Below, one piece after another: positions 26,127 to 33,855 of a stretch of 64,000 bases of DNA. The stretch spans positions 186,001 through 250,000 of the forward strand of contig NZ_JNLQ01000002.1 of assembly GCF_000703165.1 (NCBI RefSeq). Direction: 5' to 3'. Both the position numbers and the translations under genes were made by a program. The notes beneath the pieces were generated by a model, which saw only the letters and a program-made list of their open reading frames with translations, made no database searches and was not told the DNA's origin. Within the stretch, counting starts at the first letter, position 1. Each line of letters starts with the position of its first letter. The stretch is from Butyrivibrio sp. AE3004. GTDB lineage: Bacteria; Bacillota; Clostridia; Lachnospirales; Lachnospiraceae.

Positions 26127-27329
26127 ATGGATAAAAAAAGGGCTTTGTCTGGCGCCATAATATTTATAACCCTGATGGGAATCGTAAGTCTGTTTTCGGA
26201 CATGACTCATGAAGGCGCCAGAAGCATATTGGGCGAATATCTGAACCTCGCAGGGGCATCCGCTGCAACCATCGGATTTGTGTCCGGTATAGGAGAATTG
26301 TGCGGGTATTCACTAAGGCTCATATCCGGATTTATAGCAGATAAAACGAAGAAATACTGGACATTTGTTATCACAGGCTATGTAATACAGGCTCTGGCGA
26401 TTCCTGCACTGGCACTCGTACCTGAACATGGCTGGATTTGGGCCTGCGGTCTTGTGATCCTGGAGCGTATCGGAAAAGCGATAAAAAAGCCTGCCAAAAA
26501 CACATTGGTAAGCTTTGCGGCAAGCGAGATCGGAACCGGAAAAGGCTTTGCCTATCAGGAGTTTCTGGATCAGCTTGGCGCGTTTCTCGGACCAGTACTG
26601 CTTTTTGTAACAGCTCTTGTAAAAGGTACAGACGACCTTTTTACAACATATAGAATCTCTTTTGCGATACTGCTTGTTCCTGCAATGATCACCATAGCTC
26701 TTGTTTTGACAGCAAAGATAAGATACCCTGATCCGGAGATCTTTGAAAAGCAGGAAGATAAACCGGCAAGCTTTGAATTCAGGAAGTCATTTGTTCTGTT
26801 CATGGCGGCCATCTGCTTTTTTGCTTTTGGCTTTGCAGACTTCACCCTGATCACACTTCATTCGGCTAATACCGGAGCATTTAATGAATCCATGCTCAGC
26901 CTGCTATATGCTGGGGCAATGGCTGTGGATGCCTTTGCTGCACTATTCTTTGGCTGGCTTTATGATAAGGTCGGGCTGAAGGCTCTGATCATTTCCACAC
27001 TATGCAGCACATTCTTCTCATATTTTGTTTTTATGACTGGAAATGCCTGGTTGATCGGAGCTGGGATAATTCTGTGGGGGATTGGAATGGGTGCGCAGGA
27101 AAGTATTATGAAAGCAGCTGTCAGCGGAATCGTCCCGCGTTCCATGCGAAGCACCGGTTTCGGAATATTTGAGACAGGATTTGGTATTGCGTGGTTTCTG
27201 GGCAGTTGGCTTCTCGGTGCCCTGTATGATTTGAATCCTGTGTATCTTGTCACTGTGTCTGTGGTATCACAGTTTCTGGCGATTGTATTTTATGCTTTAT
27301 GCCTCCGGTGCAATAAGACAGAGTGCTAA
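26127..27329 (+). CDS. MFS transporter
   Basis: A 400-residue integral membrane protein with about twelve TM segments and the conserved loop 2-3 region (RLISGFIADKTKK) of the major facilitator superfamily. It has the SDMTHEGARSILG motif near the N-terminus that marks a clade of uncharacterised MFS proteins widespread in bacteria and archaea. Substrate not predictable. The ATG at 26127 has only a weak GTGGAG site. It is preceded by the TCGGGAT boundary motif. Confidence 0.82.
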   Translation: MDKKRALSGAIIFITLMGIVSLFSDMTHEGARSILGEYLNLAGASAATIGFVSGIGELCGYSLRLISGFIADKTKKYWTFVITGYVIQALAIPALALVPEHGWIWACGLVILERIGKAIKKPAKNTLVSFAASEIGTGKGFAYQEFLDQLGAFLGPVLLFVTALVKGTDDLFTTYRISFAILLVPAMITIALVLTAKIRYPDPEIFEKQEDKPASFEFRKSFVLFMAAICFFAFGFADFTLITLHSANTGAFNESMLSLLYAGAMAVDAFAALFFGWLYDKVGLKALIISTLCSTFFSYFVFMTGNAWLIGAGIILWGIGMGAQESIMKAAVSGIVPRSMRSTGFGIFETGFGIAWFLGSWLLGALYDLNPVYLVTVSVVSQFLAIVFYALCLRCNKTEC

Positions 27330-27331
27330 CA

Positions 27332-27372
27332 ATTCCAGTTTGCTGGAATGAGCATTATACCGGAAGTTAATC
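27332..27372 (+). other. hairpin and CCGGAAGTTAATC element after the MFS gene
   Basis: ATTCCAG/CTGGAAT hairpin (27333-27350) without a clear T-run, then ACCGGAAGTTAATC. This second element recurs at 39073 (AAACCGGAAGTTAATC) and in shorter form near 48913 and 51031. Confidence 0.4.
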
Positions 27373-27494
27373 TAACTTTATCCATAAACATTTAAAGAAT
27401 ATTGCCGATATAAAAGATAGCAACGGAAATGCGTGTCTTTTCAATGGAATGAACATCCTTGAAAGGGCACGTTTTTTGTTATCTGGAGGCAATC

Positions 27495-28265
27495 ATGGGT
27501 ATAGCAGCGATAGCAAATGATTATTTAACAAGACCATTAGGATCTGCAGCTGGAAAAGAGACAACTCCAGTCATAAGTGAGACTGAAGGCTTTGGACAGA
27601 AGCTACAGGCTGAAACTGAGAAAAAATGTCCATACAGCTTTCTGGCGAAGAATGGAGTCATACAGTACAAAGGAGTTACTTTTGTCTGTGATTACAAGCA
27701 AAATGCCATAACGCTCGGAAATATGTATGAAAAGGATAAGGTCCTTAAGATTGCCCTTCCTAGTGGTGGAAGCCTTCATGTCAACGTGGACAACATTGAT
27801 ACTCTCTCCAAGGCAGCGAGTATGTTCACTCCAGAGGATCTCAACGCCATAATGCGTGCTATCCATGAGTATAATCATTGCACCAGAAAACGCATGGAGA
27901 TAGAAGAAGAGAAAGCTGAGACTGCAGAGGAAGCAGCTGCAGAGTCAGAAACTCCTGATGCTGAGAAAGAGTCAGAGGAGGACAATATTGCACTGACAGA
28001 GCAGATCAGCGCGTTCAGGATGGAGCTGTACTACAAGCTCATCAATAATGAAACTGAGATCAAAATCCAGATAGGCAGCCAGGAGATGAGCATAAAGGAA
28101 TGGGATAAGCTCATGGACAGCATTGATAAAGAACTTGAGACTATTCACGAAGCACTTCTGGAGAAAGAAGAAAAGCAGTCTGAAAAAGAGCAGGAAGAAC
28201 GGATCAGAAAGCTTTTTGAAGATAGAAACGCAAATGAAGAAATGACTAATGTGGTTGGCGCATAA
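27495..28265 (+). CDS. conserved hypothetical protein (DUF6033-like)
   Basis: A 256-residue cytoplasmic protein. A globular part (about 35-140, NGVIQYKGVTFVCDYKQNAITLGNM...) is followed by a long Glu/Lys-rich helical tail (about 140-250). It resembles the DUF6033 family seen in Lachnospiraceae mobile regions; I hold this loosely. The ATG at 27495 follows GGAGG; an earlier in-frame start at 27459 lacks a site. It opens the stretch rich in element fragments. Confidence 0.5.
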   Translation: MGIAAIANDYLTRPLGSAAGKETTPVISETEGFGQKLQAETEKKCPYSFLAKNGVIQYKGVTFVCDYKQNAITLGNMYEKDKVLKIALPSGGSLHVNVDNIDTLSKAASMFTPEDLNAIMRAIHEYNHCTRKRMEIEEEKAETAEEAAAESETPDAEKESEEDNIALTEQISAFRMELYYKLINNETEIKIQIGSQEMSIKEWDKLMDSIDKELETIHEALLEKEEKQSEKEQEERIRKLFEDRNANEEMTNVVGA

Positions 28266-28282
28266 TTTACCAATTGAAAAAG

Positions 28283-28328
28283 CGTCCCCAAATGTCACCC
28301 AGATGACACCCAAATGGCACCCAAATGG
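28283..28328. repeat. tandem 11-bp repeats (iteron-like)
   Basis: Three exact-period units TGTCACCCAGA, TGACACCCAAA and TGGCACCCAAA, preceded by a degenerate CGTCCCCAAA and followed by TGG. They lie 20 bases after a stop codon and upstream of the DUF5688 fragment. An 11-base period equals one helical turn, as in iterons or repressor arrays. Confidence 0.6.
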
Positions 28329-28440
28329 TAGTTTCCATGCAGTTTTGGGCATGATATTATTATAATGAGCCAAGGAATGAACGAGAGAACAAAATCGATT
28401 CATTCTTTGGTTTTTCTTTTGCAAAAGAATAACTGTTGTG

Positions 28441-28483
28441 AAGCGCTGCTTCCGGTATTCCTGCCGGGGTGGCGCTTTTATTA
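28441..28483 (+). terminator. intrinsic terminator
   Basis: Stem AAGCGC/GCGCTT with an inner CCGG pairing, followed by TTTTATT, just before the DUF5688 start. Confidence 0.65.
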
Positions 28484-28514
28484 TGTCAAAAAAACAAAGA
28501 AGAAAGGGAAATGT

Positions 28515-28827
28515 ATGGATTTTGAACAATTCAAAGAGGAACTTGCTTCCAGCGTGAAGGAGATCATGTATTCCAAGTATGGAATGGAGGTTGAGGTCGA
28601 GGCCAGGACAATGGAGAAGATGAATTCCTCATATGAGGCACTCACTGTTAAGCCGGAGGACAGCATCATCGGTGTTAACCTCAATGCTACAGCTCTTTAC
28701 CAGCAGTACGAAAAGGGAATCGATATTGATGTCATTACTTCCAAGGCTGCTGAGCTTGCAGAGAGCGCACTTAACAGCAGACCTGATTTTGATATCGACT
28801 CCTTCAAGGATTACAGCAAGATGAAGA
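28515..28827 (+). pseudogene. DUF5688 N-terminal fragment
   Basis: The first 104 residues (MDFEQFKEELASSVKEIMYSKY...NLNATALYQQYEKGIDIDVI) match the N-terminus of DUF5688, a Lachnospiraceae family normally about 300 residues long. At about 28820 the sequence switches to the middle of an unrelated ParB-like gene in another frame; the DUF5688 frame stops at 28838. A DUF5688 C-terminal fragment occurs separately at 56533, so the family has been cut at two loci. Confidence 0.7.
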
Positions 28828-29517
28828 GATGGCATTAACTATGTCTTCAATGGACAGCATACTGCGGAAATAATAGCCATGGTATCAGAGAGCAGGGAAA
28901 CACCAGTCTGGTGTATGATATATGATGATCTGGAATACAACGAAGAAGCAGATATCTTTGCTAATCAGATGAAGAACGTCAAAGCCTTGTCGCCATACGA
29001 AATATTCAATGCAAATTGCGAGGCGGGTAATGATAAGGAGCTTCTGATCAAGGGGCTTGTGGAGTCCTATGAGCTTAAAATCCTTCCATCAGCCGGAGTT
29101 GGAGGCATATGTGCAGTCGGTGCTCTTGAAAATATCTATGATAAATACGGCTACGATGTACTGGACCGAGTGCTGAGACTCATCATAATGACCTGGGAAG
29201 GCGAGCAGAAGTCCTTCTCAGCAAATATGATGAACGGAGTGGCAAGGCTATTGAACAGTTTTGGGGATGAACTCAAGGAGACCACCTTCAAGGAAAAGCT
29301 TGGAGTTGTATCTGTCAAGGATATCACCAAGAATGCGAAGGAGCGGCGGCCAGGATCCCTTGGATTTGCGGAGGCAATGCTGGTGGTATATAACAAACGA
29401 ATGAAACCGGGGCTGCAATGGAGTAAGTTGTATTCGGTGAAAGCCAGCGGTGGTGGTAAGAAAAAAGAGAATAAGGAATATGATGAGGATGCTGAGGTGG
29501 AGCAAGATGCATCATAA
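28828..29517 (+). pseudogene. ParB/sulfiredoxin-like (DUF6551-type) C-terminal fragment
   Basis: The frame reads DGINYVFNGQHTAEIIA at once after the junction, the typical D/E-G-xx-VxxGQHT nuclease-like motif of ParB-type proteins. It continues through a helical domain to the stop (YELKILPSAGVGGICAVGALENIYDKYG...). The N-terminal part that should precede it is missing. An ATG at 28879 could still start a 212-residue product without the motif. Confidence 0.6.
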
Positions 29518-29586
29518 ATAAAATTAGGGAATGAAAAAATTGTGATTTAATAGCGACACGTAAAGAATTGGATTATTTGAGAATAA

Positions 29587-29620
29587 AATCAGGGGCTGTA
29601 TATGCCTCTGATTTTTTTAG
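29587..29620 (+). terminator. intrinsic terminator
   Basis: Stem ATCAG-GGC/GCC-CTGAT with a short loop, followed by seven T residues. Confidence 0.85.
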
Positions 29621-29717
29621 CACTATAACAAAGGTAAAGGGTTATTATCTAGAAATAATCTATTTGTAGTATACTTAAAATAGTTGTTTTGTTTATGTTG
29701 ATGGCTGGAGTAATTGT

Positions 29718-30209
29718 ATGGTTAACGCGGATACAACTAAAGAAAATCTTTATGTCATAACTAATCACAGATTTCCAAGCGACAACTATGGGAATGATGA
29801 TTATCTCGGGAACTGGCCGATGCTTTATATCCTGGAAAATGGAAATAAGGTTTATATTGGCGAGTCTACAAATGTTGCTGAGAGAATGAAGCAGCATTAC
29901 ACCAATCATGAGAAGAGAGAATTCAATCAAGTCCATTTTATATATTCTGACAGATTCAATCAGTCTGTTACGTTTGATTATGAGTCTAAACTTATCCAGT
30001 TTGTTTCTGCTGATGGAAAATTCATAATAACTAACAAGAATGATGGCATTGCGAATAAGAACTATTTTAAAAAGCCGGATTATGATGATACCTTTGAAGA
30101 TTTATGGAATAAACTGATTTCGTATAATCTTGCCGAGCATACTCTTGAATATATCAAGAACAGTGAATTCTATAAATATTCTCCATTTAAAGAATTAAAT
30201 AAGCTGTAA
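29718..30209 (+). pseudogene. GIY-YIG nuclease domain cut from a DUF2075 helicase
   Basis: 163 residues with a GIY-YIG-type core (MLYILENGNKVYIGESTNVAERMKQHYTN...). In full-length relatives this N-terminal nuclease domain is followed, after a conserved segment (FYKYSPFKEL), by a large DUF2075/schlafen-like helicase. Here the frame stops right after that segment and a budA fragment begins. The helicase is gone, so the protein is probably inactive as a system, although the nuclease domain could fold. Confidence 0.65.
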
Positions 30210-30211
30210 AA

Positions 30212-30790
30212 CAAGGAACATCTGAAACTAATAACAGAGAGTCGATAAATCAGGTATCTCTTTTACAGGGGCTGACATTTGGTGATTACAATGGAAGTCT
30301 GTCAGCAAAAGAAGTGAAAGCTCTGGGTGATACTGGAATAGGCACCTTTGATGGCCTTAATGGTGAGCTTGTAATGTTAGACGGTGTGATATACAGAGCA
30401 GCCGGAGATGGAAGCGTTGAAGCAGTACCGGATACGGAGACCATTCCCTTTTGTGATGTGACTTTTTTTGATAATGATAAAAGTCAAACACTTACAGATG
30501 TTCAGGACATTGATGCTCTGAAAGGAGCTCTTGATCAGAAGGTAAATGAATTTGGCAGCAACCGCTTCTACATGGTCAGAATAGACGGCACATTTAAAGA
30601 AATGAATGTTCGCAGTGAACTTGCTCAGACAAAACCTTATGAGCCTCTTGCAAAGGTGCTTGAAACAGATCAGACCTTCTTTGATTACACTGATATAAAA
30701 GGGACAGTTGTTGGATTATATTGCCCGGCATATATGGACAGGCTCAATGCTGTTGGATGGCATTTCCATTTTGTTTCGGATGCCGGATAT
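30212..30790 (+). pseudogene. budA: alpha-acetolactate decarboxylase, fragment 1
   Basis: In frame from about 30212 (NQVSLLQGLTFGDYNGSLSA) to VGWHFHFVS at about 30780, this matches most of the acetolactate decarboxylase fold (acetoin pathway; zinc enzyme). The signal peptide/start and the C-terminal segment with the third zinc histidine (GGHVLG) are missing. It is joined to an IS66 remnant. A second copy, also cut at the 3' end, lies at 55346. Confidence 0.8.
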
Positions 30791-31010
30791 TGTACCTATA
30801 GCTGAAATTCCTCAAACAAGTCTTCCGTCTGTTGCCCCTTCACCTTCATCGTTGATCAATCTCCCTTGTATCGCATCGCACGATTCGCGCAACACAATCG
30901 CCACATCATCACCCATCTCCATATCCCTCGGAGATATCCGTATAGAAATCGGTTCAAAAGCATCTGATGATGTTATAACCAGCATCATAAAGGCGGTGCG
31001 CCATGCTTAA
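30785..31010 (+). pseudogene. IS66 accessory protein TnpA fragment
   Basis: The frame ending at 31010 (ISISLGDIRIEIGSKASDDVITSIIKAVRHA) has the ending typical of IS66 OrfA/TnpA, and it overlaps the start of the TnpB frame by 8 bases as in intact IS66 elements. Its N-terminal half is replaced by the budA fragment. Confidence 0.6.
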
Positions 31011-31300
31011 AGATGCTGATTTCAATTACTTCCCTGCTGTATACGTTGTATGCGGACGTACAGATATGCGTTACGGCGTGGATTCACTTGCTGCCATAAT
31101 CGAAAGAAAGTACAAGGTTGATTTATTCGTCCCAAACACACTCTTCCTTTTCTGTGGCAGATCCTCAAGTAAAATCAAGGGCTTACTTTGGGAAGGTGAT
31201 GGTTTTCTTCTCTTATACAAGCGTGTTGAACAGGGTCATTTTGCCTGGCCGCGTTCCAGTGATGAACTCCGCCAGTTACGGCCGGAACAGTTCAAATGCG
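31003..31300 (+). pseudogene. tnpB: IS66 accessory protein TnpB, 3'-truncated
   Basis: MLKDADFNYFPAVYVVCGRTDMRYGVDSLA...LFCGRSSSKIKGLLWEGDGFLLLYKRVEQGHFAWPR is a clear IS66 Orf2/TnpB. It ends at PEQFK, a few residues short of the native end, where it runs into a recombinase fragment. No IS66 transposase (TnpC) follows, so this is a dead remnant. Confidence 0.85.
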
Positions 31301-31801
31301 GAAGAGGTTGCACGTAGCCTTGCAGATGCCTATGAGCAGGAGCGGGAGAACCAGAAAGAGCTTCTGGAGCGGAACATAGCGAAGGCAAAGAGCCGTATTG
31401 AAACTCTTGACCGCATGACATCCAAGCTCTATGAGGATCTTCTTTCAGGGAGAATCTCAGAGAATATCTTTGAATCAATGATCGAGAAAACCAAGACAGA
31501 AGCTGAAGATCTCGAAAAGCAGATTGCAGAAGATGAAAAGCGTCTCTCAAAAAATGACAGCGAAAGCGGTAATGCCAGAAAGTGGATAGACCTTATCAAG
31601 GACTATGCAGATATTACAGAGCTTGATGCTGATACTCTCAATCGTCTTATCAACAAAATCATTGTTCACGAGGAAATAACAGAGGACGGAGATAGGAACA
31701 TCTCAATGGAGATCCACTATAATTTTCGTCCAACAGATGAATCTAAGACTTACAATCTATCAGACATGGCTGCAGCCAATTCTGTGGCAAAGGCTATGTG
31801 A
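31295..31801 (+). pseudogene. large serine recombinase C-terminal fragment
   Basis: From NAEEVARSL the frame encodes about 168 residues with a coiled coil (KAKSRIETLDRMTSKLYEDLLSGRISENIFESM) and the terminal segment ELDADTLNRLINKIIVHEEI...ISMEIHYNFRP, the signature of the DUF4368 tail of Tn4451-type large serine recombinases. The catalytic domain is absent. Junction with TnpB is at a short shared AAATG. Confidence 0.8.
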
Positions 31802-31825
31802 TCATGAATTCTATATAACTTCTAC

Positions 31826-31859
31826 GTAGGAAGTAGCTATTATTCTACCTACTTCCTAC
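31826..31859. terminator. perfect 11-bp hairpin after the recombinase fragment
   Basis: GTAGGAAGTAG and CTACTTCCTAC with a 12-base loop, 25 bases after the stop codon. No T-run follows, so it may be a terminator in weakened form or a recombination site. Confidence 0.5.
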
Positions 31860-31874
31860 ACCATAAAAATTTCC

Positions 31875-31964
31875 ATCAAATTAGGTATAACACAGCTCAT
31901 GGCCGGAGGTGGAGTTGCCCTCATTGGAACCACACTTGTTCCTCTTCTTTCAGGTCTTTTTTGA
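31875..31964 (+). pseudogene. Maff2-type conjugation membrane protein, C-terminal remnant
   Basis: The frame reads IKLGITQLMAGGGVALIGTT and then LVPLLSGLF before the stop, matching the end of the small Maff2 family proteins in Firmicutes conjugative elements. The first half is missing. Together with the fragments at 32763 and 33008 it marks a former type IV secretion region. Confidence 0.65.
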
Positions 31965-31997
31965 TCTGCCGGAGGAATCGGAAAAAAGCATGTCTCA

Positions 31998-32053
31998 TTG
32001 ACATAAGGACGCTTAGGGAGTATTATAATGATAGGTGGGATATCCCACCTATC
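31998..32053 (+). promoter_or_regulatory. promoter and 24-bp perfect palindrome of the TA operon
   Basis: TTGACA (31998-32003) and TATTATAAT (32021-32029) form the promoter. Directly after it, 32030-32053 is a perfect palindrome with half-site GATAGGTGGGAT, overlapping the expected transcription start. It is the likely operator for autorepression by the antitoxin. Confidence 0.8.
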
Positions 32054-32072
32054 ATATATGGAGGTGGACCTT

Positions 32073-32312
32073 ATGGAAGCTATCAAAGATTATACGGTAC
32101 ACATTGACAGCAAAAAGAGAATCACCCTCAGAGGTGCATTGTATCAATACTATAATGTAAAAGAATACGAAAATGGTTGCATAATGCTTGAACCGCGTGA
32201 ACTAACTGTTCCTGATGGCATCTCGGCAAATACTTTAAAAGATATGGATAGAGCAATAGAGAATTTCAAGATGGGAGATGTTTCACCCGCTATTGATCTG
32301 TCTGATTTTTAG
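32073..32312 (+). CDS. AbrB-like antitoxin
   Basis: A 79-residue protein. Its N-terminal half (YTVHIDSKKRITLRGALYQYYNVKEYENGCIMLEPRE) has the swapped-hairpin AbrB/SpoVT pattern, a DNA-binding fold common in antitoxins; the acidic C-terminal half would bind the toxin. The ATG at 32073 follows GGAGGTGG. It is 15 bases before a RelE-fold toxin and behind a palindromic operator. Confidence 0.75.
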   Translation: MEAIKDYTVHIDSKKRITLRGALYQYYNVKEYENGCIMLEPRELTVPDGISANTLKDMDRAIENFKMGDVSPAIDLSDF

Positions 32313-32327
32313 GGGGGAATTGCCTGG

Positions 32328-32696
32328 ATGGGATATGCGATTAGGATGGGAATTCCTGAAATGGAGGAATTATGGAATTCTCTTCAGACTCAGTACCGAG
32401 ATGGTACTATCAGTAAAAAAGACGACGAGCTTTATAAAAAATGGGGTAATGCTTTGAAGAAGTTATCCCTTGATCCTATGTACCCGGGCTTAAAATCTCA
32501 TGAAATAACTGAATTGTCCAGACGATATGGAATGAAAGTCTGGCAGTCATATCTTGAGAATAAAAAGAGCGGGGCGCGTCGCATGTACTGGGTATATGGA
32601 CCAGATCAGCAGGAGATAACCATAATCGGGTTGGAACCACATCCTGAAGATGCAAAAAATGGTGCATATGACAGGATAAAGCTGTCGGAATTATAA
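32328..32696 (+). CDS. RelE/ParE-fold toxin
   Basis: A 122-residue protein. The C-terminal part (GARRMYWVYGPDQQEITIIGLEPHPEDAKNGAYDRIKLSEL) carries the beta-sheet and conserved HPED/YDRI pattern of RelE-like toxins that pair with AbrB-like antitoxins. It is the second gene of an intact toxin-antitoxin operon that ends with a terminator, standing among element fragments, which fits its role in persistence of this region. Confidence 0.72.
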   Translation: MGYAIRMGIPEMEELWNSLQTQYRDGTISKKDDELYKKWGNALKKLSLDPMYPGLKSHEITELSRRYGMKVWQSYLENKKSGARRMYWVYGPDQQEITIIGLEPHPEDAKNGAYDRIKLSEL

Positions 32697-32718
32697 CAAC
32701 TTAATATTGATGTAGTGC

Positions 32719-32748
32719 AGGACCATTCAACAAAGGATGGTCCTTTTT
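32719..32748 (+). terminator. intrinsic terminator of the TA operon
   Basis: Perfect stem AGGACCAT/ATGGTCCT with a 10-base loop followed by TTTTT. Confidence 0.9.
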
Positions 32749-32762
32749 AATGCAAAAAAGTA

Positions 32763-32936
32763 GGAGGTAACAAGTGGACAGCATGTGTTGGAATATATGC
32801 GGTTCTTATTCAGACCGTGACGTTTTCTACAGATATCATCGGCTCTCTATGGGGAGTCATGGGCTACACGATACTATTGGCATTTACGCTCTTTAAGACA
32901 GGGGCAGTTGCCAAATCAATTCTCCATGCACACTGA
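32763..32936 (+). pseudogene. conjugation-region membrane protein, 3' fragment
   Basis: The open frame without a good start reads KWTACVGIYAVLIQTVTF, then GSLWGVMGYTILLAFTLFKT before the stop: two hydrophobic segments. Its place between a Maff2 remnant and PrgI is that of the TrbL/VirB6-type membrane gene in Firmicutes conjugative elements. A GTG at 32774 has a perfect site but opens an implausible frame. The assignment rests on position. Confidence 0.4.
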
Positions 32937-32977
32937 TAGGGAACAAATGCAGGAGAAATAAATACAAAAGTTCCCTA
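32937..32977. repeat. 8-bp inverted repeat before PrgI
   Basis: TAGGGAAC and GTTCCCTA, perfect arms about 25 bases apart, between the membrane-gene fragment and PrgI. Possible regulatory hairpin. Confidence 0.35.
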
Positions 32978-33007
32978 AAACAAAAGAAAGGATTTTTGGT
33001 AACAAAC

Positions 33008-33226
33008 ATGGCAGCATCATATATCTCGGTGCCTCGTGATCTCACGAAGGTCAAAAGTAAGGTGATGTTCAATATGACAAAAAGACAGCTGATCTGTTTC
33101 AGTGTTGCAGCACTGTTTGGAGTGCCGACCTTTTTTCTGATAAAAAGGTCGCATCCCCAACTACAGCAGTTATGGGAATGATGGTGATAATGATGCCGTT
33201 TTTCTTCCTGGCTAGACTGATGCGCA
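33008..33226 (+). pseudogene. PrgI-family conjugation protein, frameshifted and truncated
   Basis: MAASYISVPRDLTKVKSKVMFNMTKRQLICF is the classic PrgI start (a membrane component of the conjugative type IV system, upstream of VirB4). A slip at the AAAAAGG run near 33144 shifts the frame: the zero frame stops at 33181, while the native sequence (VASPTTAVMGMMVIMMPFFFLA) continues in another frame to about 33220. There the dispersed repeat begins and the rest of PrgI, and VirB4, are absent. Confidence 0.8.
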
Positions 33227-33319
33227 GAAATTTCACTTTTTGCACCTGAGTATTATTTTGGGGTATTTTTATAACTTCTTCATCTAAAAAGGCTGGAAAT
33301 CTTTTCATATAAACCATAG
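33227..33319. repeat. dispersed repeat, copy 2 (other copy at 15903)
   Basis: Similar over about 95 bases to 15903-15997. It starts exactly where PrgI is cut and ends just before the BlaI promoter, so it probably marks a recombination point. The right operator arm present at 16001 is not retained here. Confidence 0.75.
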
Positions 33320-33329
33320 AGAATAAAGG

Positions 33330-33390
33330 TTGACAACTTGGTCTATTCAGAGTAAACTCAGAATATGAAGTCTACACAGAATAGACCAAG
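33330..33390 (+). promoter_or_regulatory. blaI-type promoter with split inverted repeat
   Basis: TTGACA (33330-33335), 17 bases, TAAACT (33353-33358). The 12-base element CTTGGTCTATTC (33337-33348) lies in the spacer and its exact inverse GAATAGACCAAG (33379-33390) reaches into the ribosome site. They are the likely binding sites of the BlaI-type repressor encoded next. Confidence 0.75.
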
Positions 33391-33399
33391 GAGGTAAAT

Positions 33400-33756
33400 A
33401 TGGCAGTTGAATTAGGGGAAGTTCAGATGCAGTTTGCCAGGCTTATATGGGAGAAGGAGCCTGTTGGTTCGGGAGAGCTTGTAAAGCTTTGCACCGATGA
33501 ATTCGGGTGGAAGAAATCTACCACCTACACAGTTCTTAAGAAACTCTGCGAGAAGGGTTTATTTCAAAATGAGGATGGAGTTGTCTCATCCAAAATCTCA
33601 CAGGAAGAATTTTATACGAGAAAGAGCGAGGAGTTTGTAGAGGAAACATTTGGGGGATCCTTACCTGCTTTTCTTGCAGCTTTCACTTCTCGTCAGAAGC
33701 TCTCAAAAAAGGAGCTTGATGAGATTAGGGAAATCATTGATAAGGCGAAGGATTAA
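33400..33756 (+). CDS. BlaI/MecI-family repressor
   Basis: A 118-residue winged-helix repressor of the BlaI/MecI/CopY family (LGEVQMQFARLIWEKEPVGSGELVKLC...WKKSTTYTVLKKLCEKGLFQ) with a C-terminal dimerisation helix region (RQKLSKKELDEIREII). It pairs with a BlaR1-type sensor protease downstream, which would cleave it on signal. It starts after AAGGAGG, and the operator overlaps its promoter. Confidence 0.9.
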   Translation: MAVELGEVQMQFARLIWEKEPVGSGELVKLCTDEFGWKKSTTYTVLKKLCEKGLFQNEDGVVSSKISQEEFYTRKSEEFVEETFGGSLPAFLAAFTSRQKLSKKELDEIREIIDKAKD

Positions 33757-33855
33757 ATGCTTGCTTTTGTTGGGATATGGTGCAGGAAAATAAATGAATT
33801 ACAGAAATAGGTGCTTTCACAGTACCTGGATTACTTGAAAATTGGAGGGAAATGT

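Noticed and set aside
30708..31317. A functional IS66 element
   Set aside because: Only the end of TnpA and a truncated TnpB remain; no transposase gene and no terminal inverted repeats were seen.
32774..32905. GTG-started ORF with a perfect ribosome site
   Set aside because: Its product has no protein-like pattern, while the overlapping frame encodes membrane segments typical of conjugation proteins.
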